A DNA stretch of 11,807 nucleotides, from contig PMKK01000258.1 of NCBI GenBank assembly GCA_003157715.1, positions 6,609 through 18,415 on the forward strand, read 5' to 3'. Source of the stretch: Actinomycetota bacterium (lineage in GTDB: Bacteria; Actinomycetota; Thermoleophilia; UBA2241). The first letter of the stretch is position 1. Every line of letters starts with the position of its first letter. This document shows, one piece after another, positions 1-6,198 of the stretch. The notes under the pieces are model-generated. The model had not been told where the DNA came from and did no database searches. It saw nothing but the letters and a program-made list of their open reading frames with translations. The translations under genes were made by a program, and so were the position numbers.

Positions 1-840
1 GGGCGCGGCATCGGCGGCAAGGACTTCGTCTATCTGGACCTGCGCCATCTGGGCGAGCGCAAGATCGCCGAGAAGCTGCCCGGCATCCGCGACCTCGCGA
101 TCCACTTCGAGGGTGTCGACCCGGTGACGCAGCCGGTGCCGATCGTCCCCAGTCACCACTACACCATGGGCGGCATCGACACCGACGTCGACGGCGTCAC
201 CGAGATGCCCGGCCTCTACGCCGTCGGCGAGTGCGCCTGCGTGAGCGTGCACGGCGCCAACCGCCTGGGCGGCAACTCGCTGCTCGAGACGATCGTCTTC
301 GGGCGTCGCGCCGGCAGGGCCGTCGTCTCGTTCCTCTCCGCCGGCGGCGCCGCCCGGGCGCAGCCCGACGCCGCCGCGCGCGCCGCCCTGGGCGCCGTGC
401 AGGAGCGCGTCGACCGGCTGGCGCGCTCGGCGGCCGACGAAAACGCCTACGACATCCGGGCCGCGATGATCGACACGATGAAGACCGACTTCGGCATCTT
501 CCGCGAGGCGCGCCAGATGCAGCAGGGTATCGACAAGCTGCTCGAGCTGAAGGCGCGTCTGCCGCGCATCGGTCTGCGCCACGCGACCGGCGCCTTCAAC
601 CTCGACATGATCCGCACGATCGAGCTCGAGGGCATGCTCGACGTCGCCCTGGCGACGGCGGCCGGCGCCTTCAGGCGCACCGAGTCGCGCGGTTCGCACG
701 CCCGCACCGACTACCCCAATCGCGACGACCGGCGCTGGCTCGTGCACACGCTCGCCACCTACCGGCCCGACGGTCCTCCCGAGCTCAGCACAAAGCCGGT
801 CGCCCTGGGCATGTTCGAGCCGCAGGAGCGCAAGTACTGA
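1..840 (+). CDS. sdhA: Succinate dehydrogenase/fumarate reductase flavoprotein subunit, C-terminal part (5' end outside window)
   Basis: This is the FAD-bearing catalytic subunit that interconverts succinate and fumarate at the membrane-bound complex II or fumarate reductase. The reading frame is open from base 1, leaving 279 residues. HHYTMGGI (codons from about 160) is the substrate-pocket histidine region. GLYAVGECACVSVHGANRLG followed by GGNSLLE is the C-terminal FAD-binding segment of the family. The helical domain with EARQMQQG and the ending SRGSHARTDYPNRDD are typical of SdhA/FrdA. The N-terminal FAD dinucleotide motif lies upstream of the window. The stop TGA (838-840) overlaps the sdhB start as TGATG, so the two subunits are translationally coupled. 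Sequence alone does not decide between oxidation and reduction as the physiological direction. Confidence 0.95.
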   Translation, partial: GRGIGGKDFVYLDLRHLGERKIAEKLPGIRDLAIHFEGVDPVTQPVPIVPSHHYTMGGIDTDVDGVTEMPGLYAVGECACVSVHGANRLGGNSLLETIVFGRRAGRAVVSFLSAGGAARAQPDAAARAALGAVQERVDRLARSAADENAYDIRAAMIDTMKTDFGIFREARQMQQGIDKLLELKARLPRIGLRHATGAFNLDMIRTIELEGMLDVALATAAGAFRRTESRGSHARTDYPNRDDRRWLVHTLATYRPDGPPELSTKPVALGMFEPQERKY

Positions 841-1562
841 TGAGCGAGGCACGGTTTCGCATCAAGCGATTCGACCCCGCAAGCGAGGCGCCGGCGCGCT
901 ACGACACCTTCGTCGTGCCCTACGAGGTGAGCCTGACGGTGCTCGAAGGGCTGTTCGCCATACAGGAGCGCCAGGACGGCTCTCTGAGCTTTCGCTATTG
1001 CTGCCGGGCCGCGGTCTGCGGCTCGTGCGCCGTGTACATCAACGGCCGCTACCGGCTCGCCTGCCAGACCAACGTCAGCCAGTTGAGCGGCGGCGACATC
1101 ACGGTCGAGCCCATGCCGCACCTGCCGCTGGTCAAGGATCTCGTCTGCGACATGACCGATTTCTTTGCCAAATACGAGTACATCAAGCCGTGGCTGATCC
1201 GCGACGAGGGCCGCGACCCCGAACGCGAGATCGGCCAGTCTCCGCGGGCGCGTCGCAAGCTCGACATGCCGATCGACTGCATCCTCTGCGGCTGCTGCTA
1301 CAGTTCCTGCCCGTCGGTCTGGGGCGAGGAGAACTACCTCGGGCCGGCGGCCCTGCTCAAGGCCTACCGCTTCGAAGTCGACTCGCGCGACGAGGCCGGC
1401 CGGCAGCGTCTGCCCGGCTTCGACAACGAGCGCGGCGTGTACCGCTGCCACACGATCACCAACTGCGACGAGGCCTGCCCCAAGGAGCTCAATCCGACCG
1501 AGGGCATCCAGTGGCTCAAGGGCGCCGCCGTGCGCCGCCGGCTGTTCGGCCGGCGCAAGTAG
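840..1562 (+). CDS. sdhB: Succinate dehydrogenase/fumarate reductase iron-sulfur subunit
   Basis: This 240-residue protein is the electron-transfer subunit that passes electrons between SdhA flavin and quinone. The N-terminal ferredoxin domain has C55, C60, C63 and C75 (CCRAAVCGSC, then LAC) for the [2Fe-2S] cluster. The C-terminal domain has CILCGCCYSSCP (C147, C150, C153, C157) and CHTITNCDEACPK (C203, C209, C213). By family rules C147/C150/C153/C213 hold [4Fe-4S] and C157/C203/C209 hold [3Fe-4S]. All eleven expected cysteines are present and the length is normal. The ATG at 840 overlaps the sdhA stop and fixes the start. No membrane-anchor gene (sdhC/D) follows, so any anchor gene must lie upstream of the window or elsewhere. 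Confidence 0.96.
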   Translation: MSEARFRIKRFDPASEAPARYDTFVVPYEVSLTVLEGLFAIQERQDGSLSFRYCCRAAVCGSCAVYINGRYRLACQTNVSQLSGGDITVEPMPHLPLVKDLVCDMTDFFAKYEYIKPWLIRDEGRDPEREIGQSPRARRKLDMPIDCILCGCCYSSCPSVWGEENYLGPAALLKAYRFEVDSRDEAGRQRLPGFDNERGVYRCHTITNCDEACPKELNPTEGIQWLKGAAVRRRLFGRRK

Positions 1563-1573
1563 GCCGGTGCCGC

Positions 1574-1602
1574 TCGACGTGCGGGGAACGGTCGTGCATA
1601 CT
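1574..1602 (+). promoter_or_regulatory. Candidate promoter for the macro-domain gene
   Basis: TCGACG (1574-1579) and CATACT (1597-1602) are separated by 17 bp and each match four or five of the six consensus positions of a housekeeping sigma promoter. They sit in the 108-bp gap after sdhB, leaving an untranslated leader of roughly 60 nt. The match is only moderate, and read-through from sdhB is also possible. Confidence 0.35.
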
Positions 1603-1670
1603 TTCGGGCAAGCGGAGCGGGGGCGCCTGGAAGCCGCTCCGCGCACGGGTGGTGCGGACACGGAGCGGCC

Positions 1671-2213
1671 ATGAACACCAGTGTGGGCAAGACCCTGCTC
1701 GAGGTCGTGGCGGGCGACATCGCCCTCCTCGACGTCGAGGCGATCGTCAATGCGGCCAACAACGAACTGTGGATGGGCGCGGGAGTCGCCGGCGCCATCA
1801 AGCGGGCCGGCGGCCCGGAGATCGAGCAAGAGGCCATGCGCAAGGGTCCCATCGCGGTCGGCGACGCCGTCGCGACGGGCGGCGGCACGCTGGCCGCCAA
1901 GTGGGTCATCCACGCCGCCGTGATGGGCCACGACTTGAACACCGACGCGAACTTCATCGCCCAGGCGACCTATCGCGCGCTCGAGGTCGCCGACCAGCTC
2001 GCGGCGCGCTCCCTCGCGCTGCCCGCGCTGGGCACCGGCGTCGGTGGCTTTCCCATGTACGCCTGCACGAGCATCATGGTCGGCCGGGTGCGCGCTTACC
2101 TCGTCGAGCAGCGGCACAGCGGCCTGCGCCGGGTCGTCTTCTGCGCCTTCGACGACGTCGCGGCCGCGGCCTTCAAGAACGCCCTGAGCGGCCTCACCCG
2201 GTTCGAGGTCTAG
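1671..2213 (+). CDS. Macro-domain protein (ADP-ribose-binding, possible deacylase/hydrolase)
   Basis: This 180-residue single-domain protein binds ADP-ribose or derivatives such as O-acetyl-ADP-ribose, by family knowledge. The visible hallmarks are AGDI with D16 (adenine contact), the VNAAN motif (N27-N30), the glycine-rich segment GAGVAGAIKRAGG (36-48), and the second phosphate loop GTGVGGFP (121-128). The ATG is preceded by GGAG at 1662-1665 with 5-nt spacing. There is no signal peptide or membrane segment, so it is cytoplasmic. The gene ends at TAG 2211-2213, four bases before the first ATG of the minigene array that leads into the cyclodeaminase-family gene. The order suggests co-transcription with that gene. 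Whether it is a hydrolase or only a binder cannot be told from sequence. Confidence 0.9.
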   Translation: MNTSVGKTLLEVVAGDIALLDVEAIVNAANNELWMGAGVAGAIKRAGGPEIEQEAMRKGPIAVGDAVATGGGTLAAKWVIHAAVMGHDLNTDANFIAQATYRALEVADQLAARSLALPALGTGVGGFPMYACTSIMVGRVRAYLVEQRHSGLRRVVFCAFDDVAAAAFKNALSGLTRFEV

Positions 2214-2232
2214 GCCGATGCGGCCGCGGCCC

Positions 2233-2278
2233 GCCACGGCCGGCGTCGCGCGAGTCTGCCACGGCCGGCGTCGCGCGA
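2233..2278 (+). repeat. 25-bp direct repeat, two copies
   Basis: GCCACGGCCGGCGTCGCGCG followed by A occurs at 2233-2253 and again at 2258-2278, a period of 25 bp. It is the upstream edge of the 17-bp array and lies within the first leader minigene frame. Confidence 0.8.
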
Positions 2279-2413
2279 TGAACGTGGCCGGGCGATGAAC
2301 GCGGCTGGGCGACGGCCACGGCCGGGCGATGATCGCGGCCGCGCGATGACCGCGAGCGCGCGATGACCGCGGCCGCGCGATGACCGCGAGCGCGCGATGA
2401 CTGCCGCCGCGCG
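2277..2413 (+). repeat. 17-bp tandem repeat array, eight units before a gene start
   Basis: Units begin at 2277, 2294, 2311, 2328, 2345, 2362, 2379 and 2396, with consensus GATGACCGCGGCCGCGC. The unit at 2311 has lost the ATG (GACGG). The units at 2345 and 2379 are identical to each other. The array runs directly into GATGACCGCC at 2413, which holds the start codon of the next gene, so the array looks like repeated duplication of that gene's start region. Divergence is greatest at the upstream end. Confidence 0.85.
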
Positions 2414-3400
2414 ATGACCGCCGCCGCCGCGTCCTTGCTGTATCTGGGCCGCGACGACGTCGCGAGCCTGGGCCTGCCCATGTCCGACGTACTGGCCGCC
2501 GTCGAGGAGAGTTTTCGGCTGAAGGGCCGCGGCGAGGTCGGGCTGCCGGCCAAGACGGGCGTCGAGGCGGGGGGCGGGGCGTTCGCGCACGCCATGCCGG
2601 CCTTCGTGCCGGTCGCCGGGGCGCTCGGCGTGAAGTGGGTCGGCTCGTTTCCGGGCAATCCGGCGCGCGGGCTGCCCGCCGTAAGCGGTCTCATCGTGCT
2701 GTCCGACCCCGCGACCGGCCTGCCGGTCGCGGTGATGGACGCCACCCTGGTGACCGCCTTGCGGACCGGCGCCAGCGCCGGCGTCGCGGCCCGCTGGCTG
2801 GCTCGCGAGGGAGCGGCGGTGGCGGCCGTCGTCGGCTGCGGCGTGCAGGGCCGCACGAGCCTGCGGGCGCTGGCCGAGGTGCTCCCCGGACTGCGCGAGG
2901 TGCGCTGCCACGACGTCCGCGAGAGCGCCGCCCTGAGCTTCGTCGCCGAGCTCTCGGCGCTGCTTCCCGGGCTTGCGTTTCGGGTCTGCGACTCGGCGCC
3001 CGAGGCAGTCGCCGGGGTTGACGTCGTGGTCACGGCGATCCCCATGGACGGCGGCCGCCCGCCGCTCGACGCGGGGCTGCTGGGCGCGGGCGCGCTGGCC
3101 GTGGCGCTCGACTACGACGCTGCCTGGACGGCGGCGGCGATGGCCGCCTGCGAGCGGCTGGTCACCGACGACCTGGCACAGACTCTCGCGACGAAGGCCG
3201 CCGGCGCCCACCTGGCCGGGTTGCCGCCGGTCGATGCCGACCTGGGTCGGATCGTCGCCGGCCTCGAGTCCGGCCGCCTCGATGCCGGACAGCGCATCTT
3301 CTGCCTGAATCTCGGGATCGCCACGCACGATGTGCTGACCGCGCGCCTGGTCTGCGACCGGGCGCGCGCCGCCGGAGTGGGCACCGTTCTGCCGCTCTGA
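2414..3400 (+). CDS. Ornithine cyclodeaminase/mu-crystallin family NAD(P)-dependent protein
   Basis: The protein has 328 residues, normal for the family, whose members act on amino or imino acids (cyclodeaminases, alanine dehydrogenases, imine reductases). Visible family features are K74 in GVKWVGSFPGNP, the segment GLPAVSGLIVLSDPATGLPV, R117 in MDATLVTALRTGASAG, the Rossmann dinucleotide loop VVGCGVQGRTSLRAL (around 141-146), and a C-terminal LNLGIATHDVLTA stretch. The loop where true ornithine cyclodeaminases carry their catalytic aspartate reads VALDYDAAW and is diverged, so the substrate is unknown. The ATG at 2414 is the last start of the minigene chain and gives an alanine-rich N-terminus. 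The stop lies 19 bp from the converging DUF1786 gene, with no obvious terminator between. Confidence 0.85.
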   Translation: MTAAAASLLYLGRDDVASLGLPMSDVLAAVEESFRLKGRGEVGLPAKTGVEAGGGAFAHAMPAFVPVAGALGVKWVGSFPGNPARGLPAVSGLIVLSDPATGLPVAVMDATLVTALRTGASAGVAARWLAREGAAVAAVVGCGVQGRTSLRALAEVLPGLREVRCHDVRESAALSFVAELSALLPGLAFRVCDSAPEAVAGVDVVVTAIPMDGGRPPLDAGLLGAGALAVALDYDAAWTAAAMAACERLVTDDLAQTLATKAAGAHLAGLPPVDADLGRIVAGLESGRLDAGQRIFCLNLGIATHDVLTARLVCDRARAAGVGTVLPL

Positions 3401-3419
3401 CCTAAGCAGCGGCCGCGGT

Positions 3420-4499
3420 TCAGTCGCCGTAGCGCCGGCGATGCGCGCGGATCAGACCGGCCGGGCCGGTCATCATCATGTCGCCGAAGGGCGCCGGGAA
3501 GCTCACCGGCAGCGATCCGCCGGCGAGCAGATCGCGACGCGGGCCGGTGACCAGGAGCGGCAGGCCGGCGGGCACCGGGCCGCCGAGGGCGGCACCGTGC
3601 CCGCCGGCCTCGCGCACCTCGTCGCCCGGCAGGTCGCCGGCCAGAAAACGCCGGACGTACGATTCGAGGGCGCCGCCGTCGAGCCGGCTGCTGTGGTCTT
3701 CGTAGATGCCGGCCAGCCGGCCGTCGAGTGCCACGGCGCAGATCGTGTGGCAGTTGCCGACGTTTACCAGCACCGCGTCGTCGAGATCGTCGCCGAGGGC
3801 TCCCAGCAGGGCCGCGGGACCGGTGTCGGCGGCCGTCACCCGGGGCAGGGCGGCGAGCCCGGCCGCCGCCGCTCGCAAGCGTGTCAGCTCGGCCGGCACC
3901 TCGGCGGCCGGCCAGAACAGCTCGTCGAGCGGTGTGCGCGCGGCCAGGGCGCGCTCCCAGATCTCGAAGCGAAAGACGCGGTTGGAGCCGCGCGGGTCGA
4001 AGCCGTGGTCCTGGGCGGCCACGCAGGCGCCGGCGAACTCCGTCGGCACACCGAGGCCGGCGAGCGCCCGCAGCAGCGCGTCCAGGTCGACGTCGCCGGA
4101 GCGCACCTCGACGGCGCCGGTCCGTGCCGGACTCGCGACCTCGTCGGCGGAGACCAGCCGCAGGCCGCGTCCGGTCACGTTCGCGAGGTCGTCGTCGAAG
4201 CTCAGCGCGGCGCTGTCGGTGGCCTGAAAGGCGAGGCCGGCGGCGAGGTGGGCGAGCATCGCCTTGGTCGACGGACCGCCGCCCATCGTCGGTCCGACGA
4301 ACACCACCGGCAGCCGCCGCCGGGTCGCCTCGCGGATCTGCGCGGCCACGATCTGGGTGCGCGACGGCACGACGAGCTTGACCGAGTTCTCGGGCCGGCG
4401 CTCGGGCTCGAAGATGAGGATGTCGGTGGTCCCCGTACCGACGTCGAGGGCCAGAAGGCGGCCGGGCACGGCCATTGCCGGCGTGCGGTGCCCCTCCAC
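3420..4499 (-). CDS. DUF1786-family protein (ASKHA-like fold, function unknown)
   Basis: The 359-residue protein opens with LALDVGTGTTDILIFEP (about 16-32), a phosphate-binding loop typical of the actin/hexokinase/Hsp70 (ASKHA) superfamily. This is followed by ENSVKLVVPS, VVFVGPTMGGGPSTKA (66-80) and a second nucleotide-site-like NVGNCHTICAVALDGRLAGI. These agree with my recollection of DUF1786, sometimes labelled pyruvate-formate-lyase-activating by old annotation without biochemical proof. The GTG start directly follows the TGA of the upstream glycosyltransferase gene (TGAGTG), so the two are probably one transcript. An ATG at 4475 in the same frame is an alternative start; GGAGGGG lies 15 nt before it, longer than ideal. 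No membrane segment is seen. A kinase-like or cofactor role is plausible but not shown. Confidence 0.72.
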   Translation of the reverse strand: MEGHRTPAMAVPGRLLALDVGTGTTDILIFEPERRPENSVKLVVPSRTQIVAAQIREATRRRLPVVFVGPTMGGGPSTKAMLAHLAAGLAFQATDSAALSFDDDLANVTGRGLRLVSADEVASPARTGAVEVRSGDVDLDALLRALAGLGVPTEFAGACVAAQDHGFDPRGSNRVFRFEIWERALAARTPLDELFWPAAEVPAELTRLRAAAAGLAALPRVTAADTGPAALLGALGDDLDDAVLVNVGNCHTICAVALDGRLAGIYEDHSSRLDGGALESYVRRFLAGDLPGDEVREAGGHGAALGGPVPAGLPLLVTGPRRDLLAGGSLPVSFPAPFGDMMMTGPAGLIRAHRRRYGD

Positions 4500-5225
4500 T
4501 CAGGCGCGCGTCACTTTGCGGTCGAGCCGCAGGCGCCAGACGTTGACCAGCGCCTCGACGAAGATGTCGTTGGACATCTTGGACTCGCCGACCTTGCGAT
4601 CCACGAAGATGATGGGCAGTTCGACGATGCGAAAGCCGAGCTTGTGGGCGCGGTAGGTCATCTCGATCTGAAACCCGTAGCCTTTGGTGTCGATGGCGTC
4701 GAGGTCGATCGTCTCGAGCACCGCGCGGCGGAAGCACTTGAAACCGCCGGTGAGGTCGCGGTAGGGCAGGCCGAGCACCGTCTGCGCGTAGAGGCAGCCG
4801 CCGCGGCTGATGGCCTTGCGCGACAGCTTCCAGTTCTCGACGCCGCCGCCGCGTACGTAGCGCGAGCCCAGCACGAGGTCGGCGCCCTGGTCGATCAGGT
4901 CGACGAAGTGGGGCAGGTAGCTGGCGTCGTGTGAGAGGTCGGCGTCCATCTCGAAGAGCAGGTCGGCGCCGGCGTCGAGGGCGTGGCGAAAGCCCGCGAG
5001 GTAGGCCTTGCCCAGACCCTCCTTGCCGGCGCGGTGAAGCACTTCGACATCGGGATACTCGGCGGCCAGGCCGTCGGCCAGCTCGCCGGTGCCGTCGGGC
5101 GAGTCGTCGTCGACGATCAGCGTGTGCAGCTGCAGGTCGTGGCCGTCGGCGACCTCGCGGATGCGCACGACGGCGTGGCGCAGGTTGTCGCGCTCGTTGT
5201 AGGTCGGCAGGACGATGGTGTTCAT
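4500..5225 (-). CDS. Polyprenol monophosphomannose synthase/DPM1-like GT2 glycosyltransferase
   Basis: This family transfers a sugar, typically mannose from GDP-mannose, onto polyprenyl phosphate to make a membrane-bound glycosyl donor. The 241-residue protein begins MNTIVLPTYNERDNL and carries VDDDSPDGT (38-46), the metal-binding FEMDADLSHD (DAD at 94-96), GSRYVRGG, the DLTGGFKCFRR acceptor-loop motif (157-167), GYGFQIEM (183-189) and DRKVGESKM near the C-terminus. It has no C-terminal membrane domain, so it is of the soluble DPM1 type. The frame is open further upstream to 5312, but the family N-terminus starts at the ATG 5225-5223, with a -10 box just 8 nt before it. The sugar could also be glucose or another hexose. 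Confidence 0.9.
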   Translation of the reverse strand: MNTIVLPTYNERDNLRHAVVRIREVADGHDLQLHTLIVDDDSPDGTGELADGLAAEYPDVEVLHRAGKEGLGKAYLAGFRHALDAGADLLFEMDADLSHDASYLPHFVDLIDQGADLVLGSRYVRGGGVENWKLSRKAISRGGCLYAQTVLGLPYRDLTGGFKCFRRAVLETIDLDAIDTKGYGFQIEMTYRAHKLGFRIVELPIIFVDRKVGESKMSNDIFVEALVNVWRLRLDRKVTRA

Positions 5226-5233
5226 AGTCGGCC

Positions 5234-5239
5234 AGTATA
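5234..5239 (-). promoter_or_regulatory. -10 element for a leaderless glycosyltransferase mRNA
   Basis: On the minus strand TATACT (5239 to 5234) ends 8 nt before the ATG at 5225, so transcription would start at or next to the A of the start codon. There is no Shine-Dalgarno sequence in that space. No good -35 hexamer is seen at 16-18 bp. Leaderless genes of this form are common in Actinobacteria. Confidence 0.6.
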
Positions 5240-5379
5240 CCTTGAGCGAGCCGCCGCGCGTCCGCCGGATGTCCGTCCCCGTCGACGGGTAAAATCGTCC
5301 ACTGATCGGCATTTCTTACCTTCAGGCTGAGAATGACGGTTTCACTGCAAGAAGGTGGCGCGAAAAACCGCGCAGACCA

Positions 5380-5407
5380 TTGCAACCGCCTGAGAATCGT
5401 CTATATT
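5380..5407 (+). promoter_or_regulatory. nrdR-nrdJ promoter
   Basis: TTGCAA (5380-5385) and TATATT (5402-5407) are separated by 16 bp, a strong housekeeping-type promoter in otherwise very GC-rich DNA. Transcription would start near 5414. The -10 box lies inside the first NrdR box, so repressor binding would block RNA polymerase directly. Confidence 0.75.
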
Positions 5408-5411
5408 GTGA
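5396..5411 (+). promoter_or_regulatory. NrdR box 1
   Basis: ATCGTCTATATTGTGA matches about 11 of 16 positions of the palindromic NrdR operator (acaCwAtATaTwGtgt). It covers the -10 element of the nrdR promoter. Confidence 0.65.
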
Positions 5412-5427
5412 TGGTCCAGCCATCCGG

Positions 5428-5443
5428 ACACTACATCTTGTAG
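5428..5443 (+). promoter_or_regulatory. NrdR box 2
   Basis: ACACTACATCTTGTAG matches about 12 of 16 positions of the NrdR operator consensus. It begins 32 bp after box 1, three helical turns, so both sites face the same side of the DNA. Paired boxes with this phasing are the classical arrangement for NrdR. The box ends next to the GAAGGG ribosome-binding site of nrdR. Confidence 0.72.
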
Positions 5444-5457
5444 AAGGGTCACTTTCT

Positions 5458-6198
5458 GTGCGCTGTCCATTTTGCGGTGACGAAGATAGTCGCGTGGTCG
5501 ATTCGCGCGATTCCGAATCGGGCGACGTCATCCGTCGGCGGCGCGAGTGCGGGTACTGCGGCCGCCGGTACACGACCTACGAGCGGGTCGAAGAGACGCC
5601 GCTGCTGGTCGTCAAGCGCAGCGGCGCCGAAGAAGTCTTCACTCGCGCCAAGCTGCTGAACGGCTTGTTGCGGGCCTGCGAGAAGCGCCACATCTCGCTC
5701 GAGCGCATCGAGCGCGTGGCCGACGAGATCGAAGGCGAGCTGCGCCGCGAGTCGGTCCATCAGGTCACCTCGGTCGAGATCGGCGAACGGGCGCTGCGCT
5801 ACCTGCGCGGCCTCGATCGCGTGGCCTACATCCGCTTCGCCTCGGTGTATCGCCAGTTCGACGACATCGAGGAGTTTCAGCACGAGCTTGCCCGGCTCGA
5901 CGAGCCCGATGGCGCGCAAGCGACAGACGACCGGCCGCCGCGCGACGACGCGGCGGACCCGCCGGCCACAAAGGGCGCGCCGCGCGACGGCGCGGCGGAC
6001 CCGCCGGCCACAAAGGGCGCGCCGCGCGACGGCGCGGCGGGCGCACAAGCCACGGACTGTGAGCCGCGCGACGGCGGGGCGGATGCACAAGCCACGGACC
6101 GTGAGCCGCGCGACGGCGCGGCCGACTCATCCAGCACAGACTTCGCGCCGGTCGGCCAGCCGGCGATAACCCGATCCAATGGGGGGCATGACTCATGA
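5458..6198 (+). CDS. nrdR: Transcriptional repressor NrdR with repeat-bearing C-terminal tail
   Basis: NrdR senses (d)ATP and represses ribonucleotide reductase genes. Residues 1-48 form the zinc ribbon with C3, C6, C31 and C34 (VRCPFC, then ECGYC). About 49-140 is the ATP-cone ([20 protein letters not shown] and so on, to RQFDDIEEF). The GTG at 5458 is chosen because [17 protein letters not shown] aligns with the family N-terminus and GAAGGG lies 9 nt upstream. NrdR is usually about 150-160 residues. This one has 246: from about 150 on, an acidic, proline/alanine-rich tail with five 14-residue repeats, probably disordered. The stop overlaps the nrdJ start (ATGA at 6195-6198), so the repressor and its target are translationally coupled and self-regulated through the two upstream boxes. 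Confidence 0.95.
   Translation: MRCPFCGDEDSRVVDSRDSESGDVIRRRRECGYCGRRYTTYERVEETPLLVVKRSGAEEVFTRAKLLNGLLRACEKRHISLERIERVADEIEGELRRESVHQVTSVEIGERALRYLRGLDRVAYIRFASVYRQFDDIEEFQHELARLDEPDGAQATDDRPPRDDAADPPATKGAPRDGAADPPATKGAPRDGAAGAQATDCEPRDGGADAQATDREPRDGAADSSSTDFAPVGQPAITRSNGGHDS
5944..6153 (+). repeat. 42-bp tandem repeat in the nrdR 3' end (14-residue protein repeat)
   Basis: Five units start at 5944, 5986, 6028, 6070 and 6112. Encoded units are [56 protein letters not shown] and the decayed [14 protein letters not shown]. Units 1 and 2 differ by one visible base, indicating a recent duplication. Unit length is a multiple of three, so copy-number change keeps the nrdJ-overlapping frame open. 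Confidence 0.9.

Larger units (their letters stand above)
2218..2417 (+). other. Chain of overlapping leader minigenes linking macro and cyclodeaminase genes
   Basis: From the macro stop to the next gene there is an unbroken relay of short frames. ATG 2218 runs 26 codons to TGA 2296-2298; ATG 2295 runs 23 codons to TGA 2364-2366; ATG 2363, 2380 and 2397 each run 6 codons (MTAAAR, MTASAR, MTAAAR); the last TGA (2415-2417) overlaps the cyclodeaminase-family ATG at 2414. Every junction after the first is a 4-nt ATGA overlap, the geometry of termination-reinitiation. It arises because the underlying repeat is 17 bp long and carries GATGA. Translation of the minigenes is inferred, not shown, and no strong Shine-Dalgarno sequence precedes each ATG. 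Confidence 0.5.

Noticed and set aside
759..2237. Long minus-strand frame of 492 codons over sdhB and the macro gene
   Set aside because: It is a shadow of high GC: it opposes two genes with full family motifs, has low-complexity Arg/Ala/Gly composition and no recognisable domain.
2277..2413. CRISPR array or replication iterons
   Set aside because: Units are contiguous with no spacers, so not CRISPR; no replication initiator gene or AT-rich region is nearby, so iterons are unsupported.
3441..4934. Plus-strand frame of 497 codons opposite the DUF1786 and glycosyltransferase genes
   Set aside because: No domain, composition typical of antisense shadow; the minus-strand genes have clear motifs.
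5226..5312. Upstream extension of the glycosyltransferase to 5312
   Set aside because: The extra 29 residues do not resemble the family, whose proteins begin close to the IVLPTYNE motif, and a -10 box sits directly before the ATG at 5225.
3112..5385. Minus-strand frame of 757 codons across four genes
   Set aside because: Arg/Pro-rich shadow in another frame of the glycosyltransferase and DUF1786 genes, and antisense to the cyclodeaminase-family gene.
5226..5457. Cobalamin riboswitch upstream of nrdR-nrdJ
   Set aside because: No B12-box-like sequence found, and the mapped promoter leaves a leader of only about 45 nt.
5380..5457. Upstream TTG start for nrdR at 5380
   Set aside because: That TTG is part of the -35 hexamer; the family starts at the CPFC zinc knuckle and a ribosome-binding site precedes the GTG at 5458.
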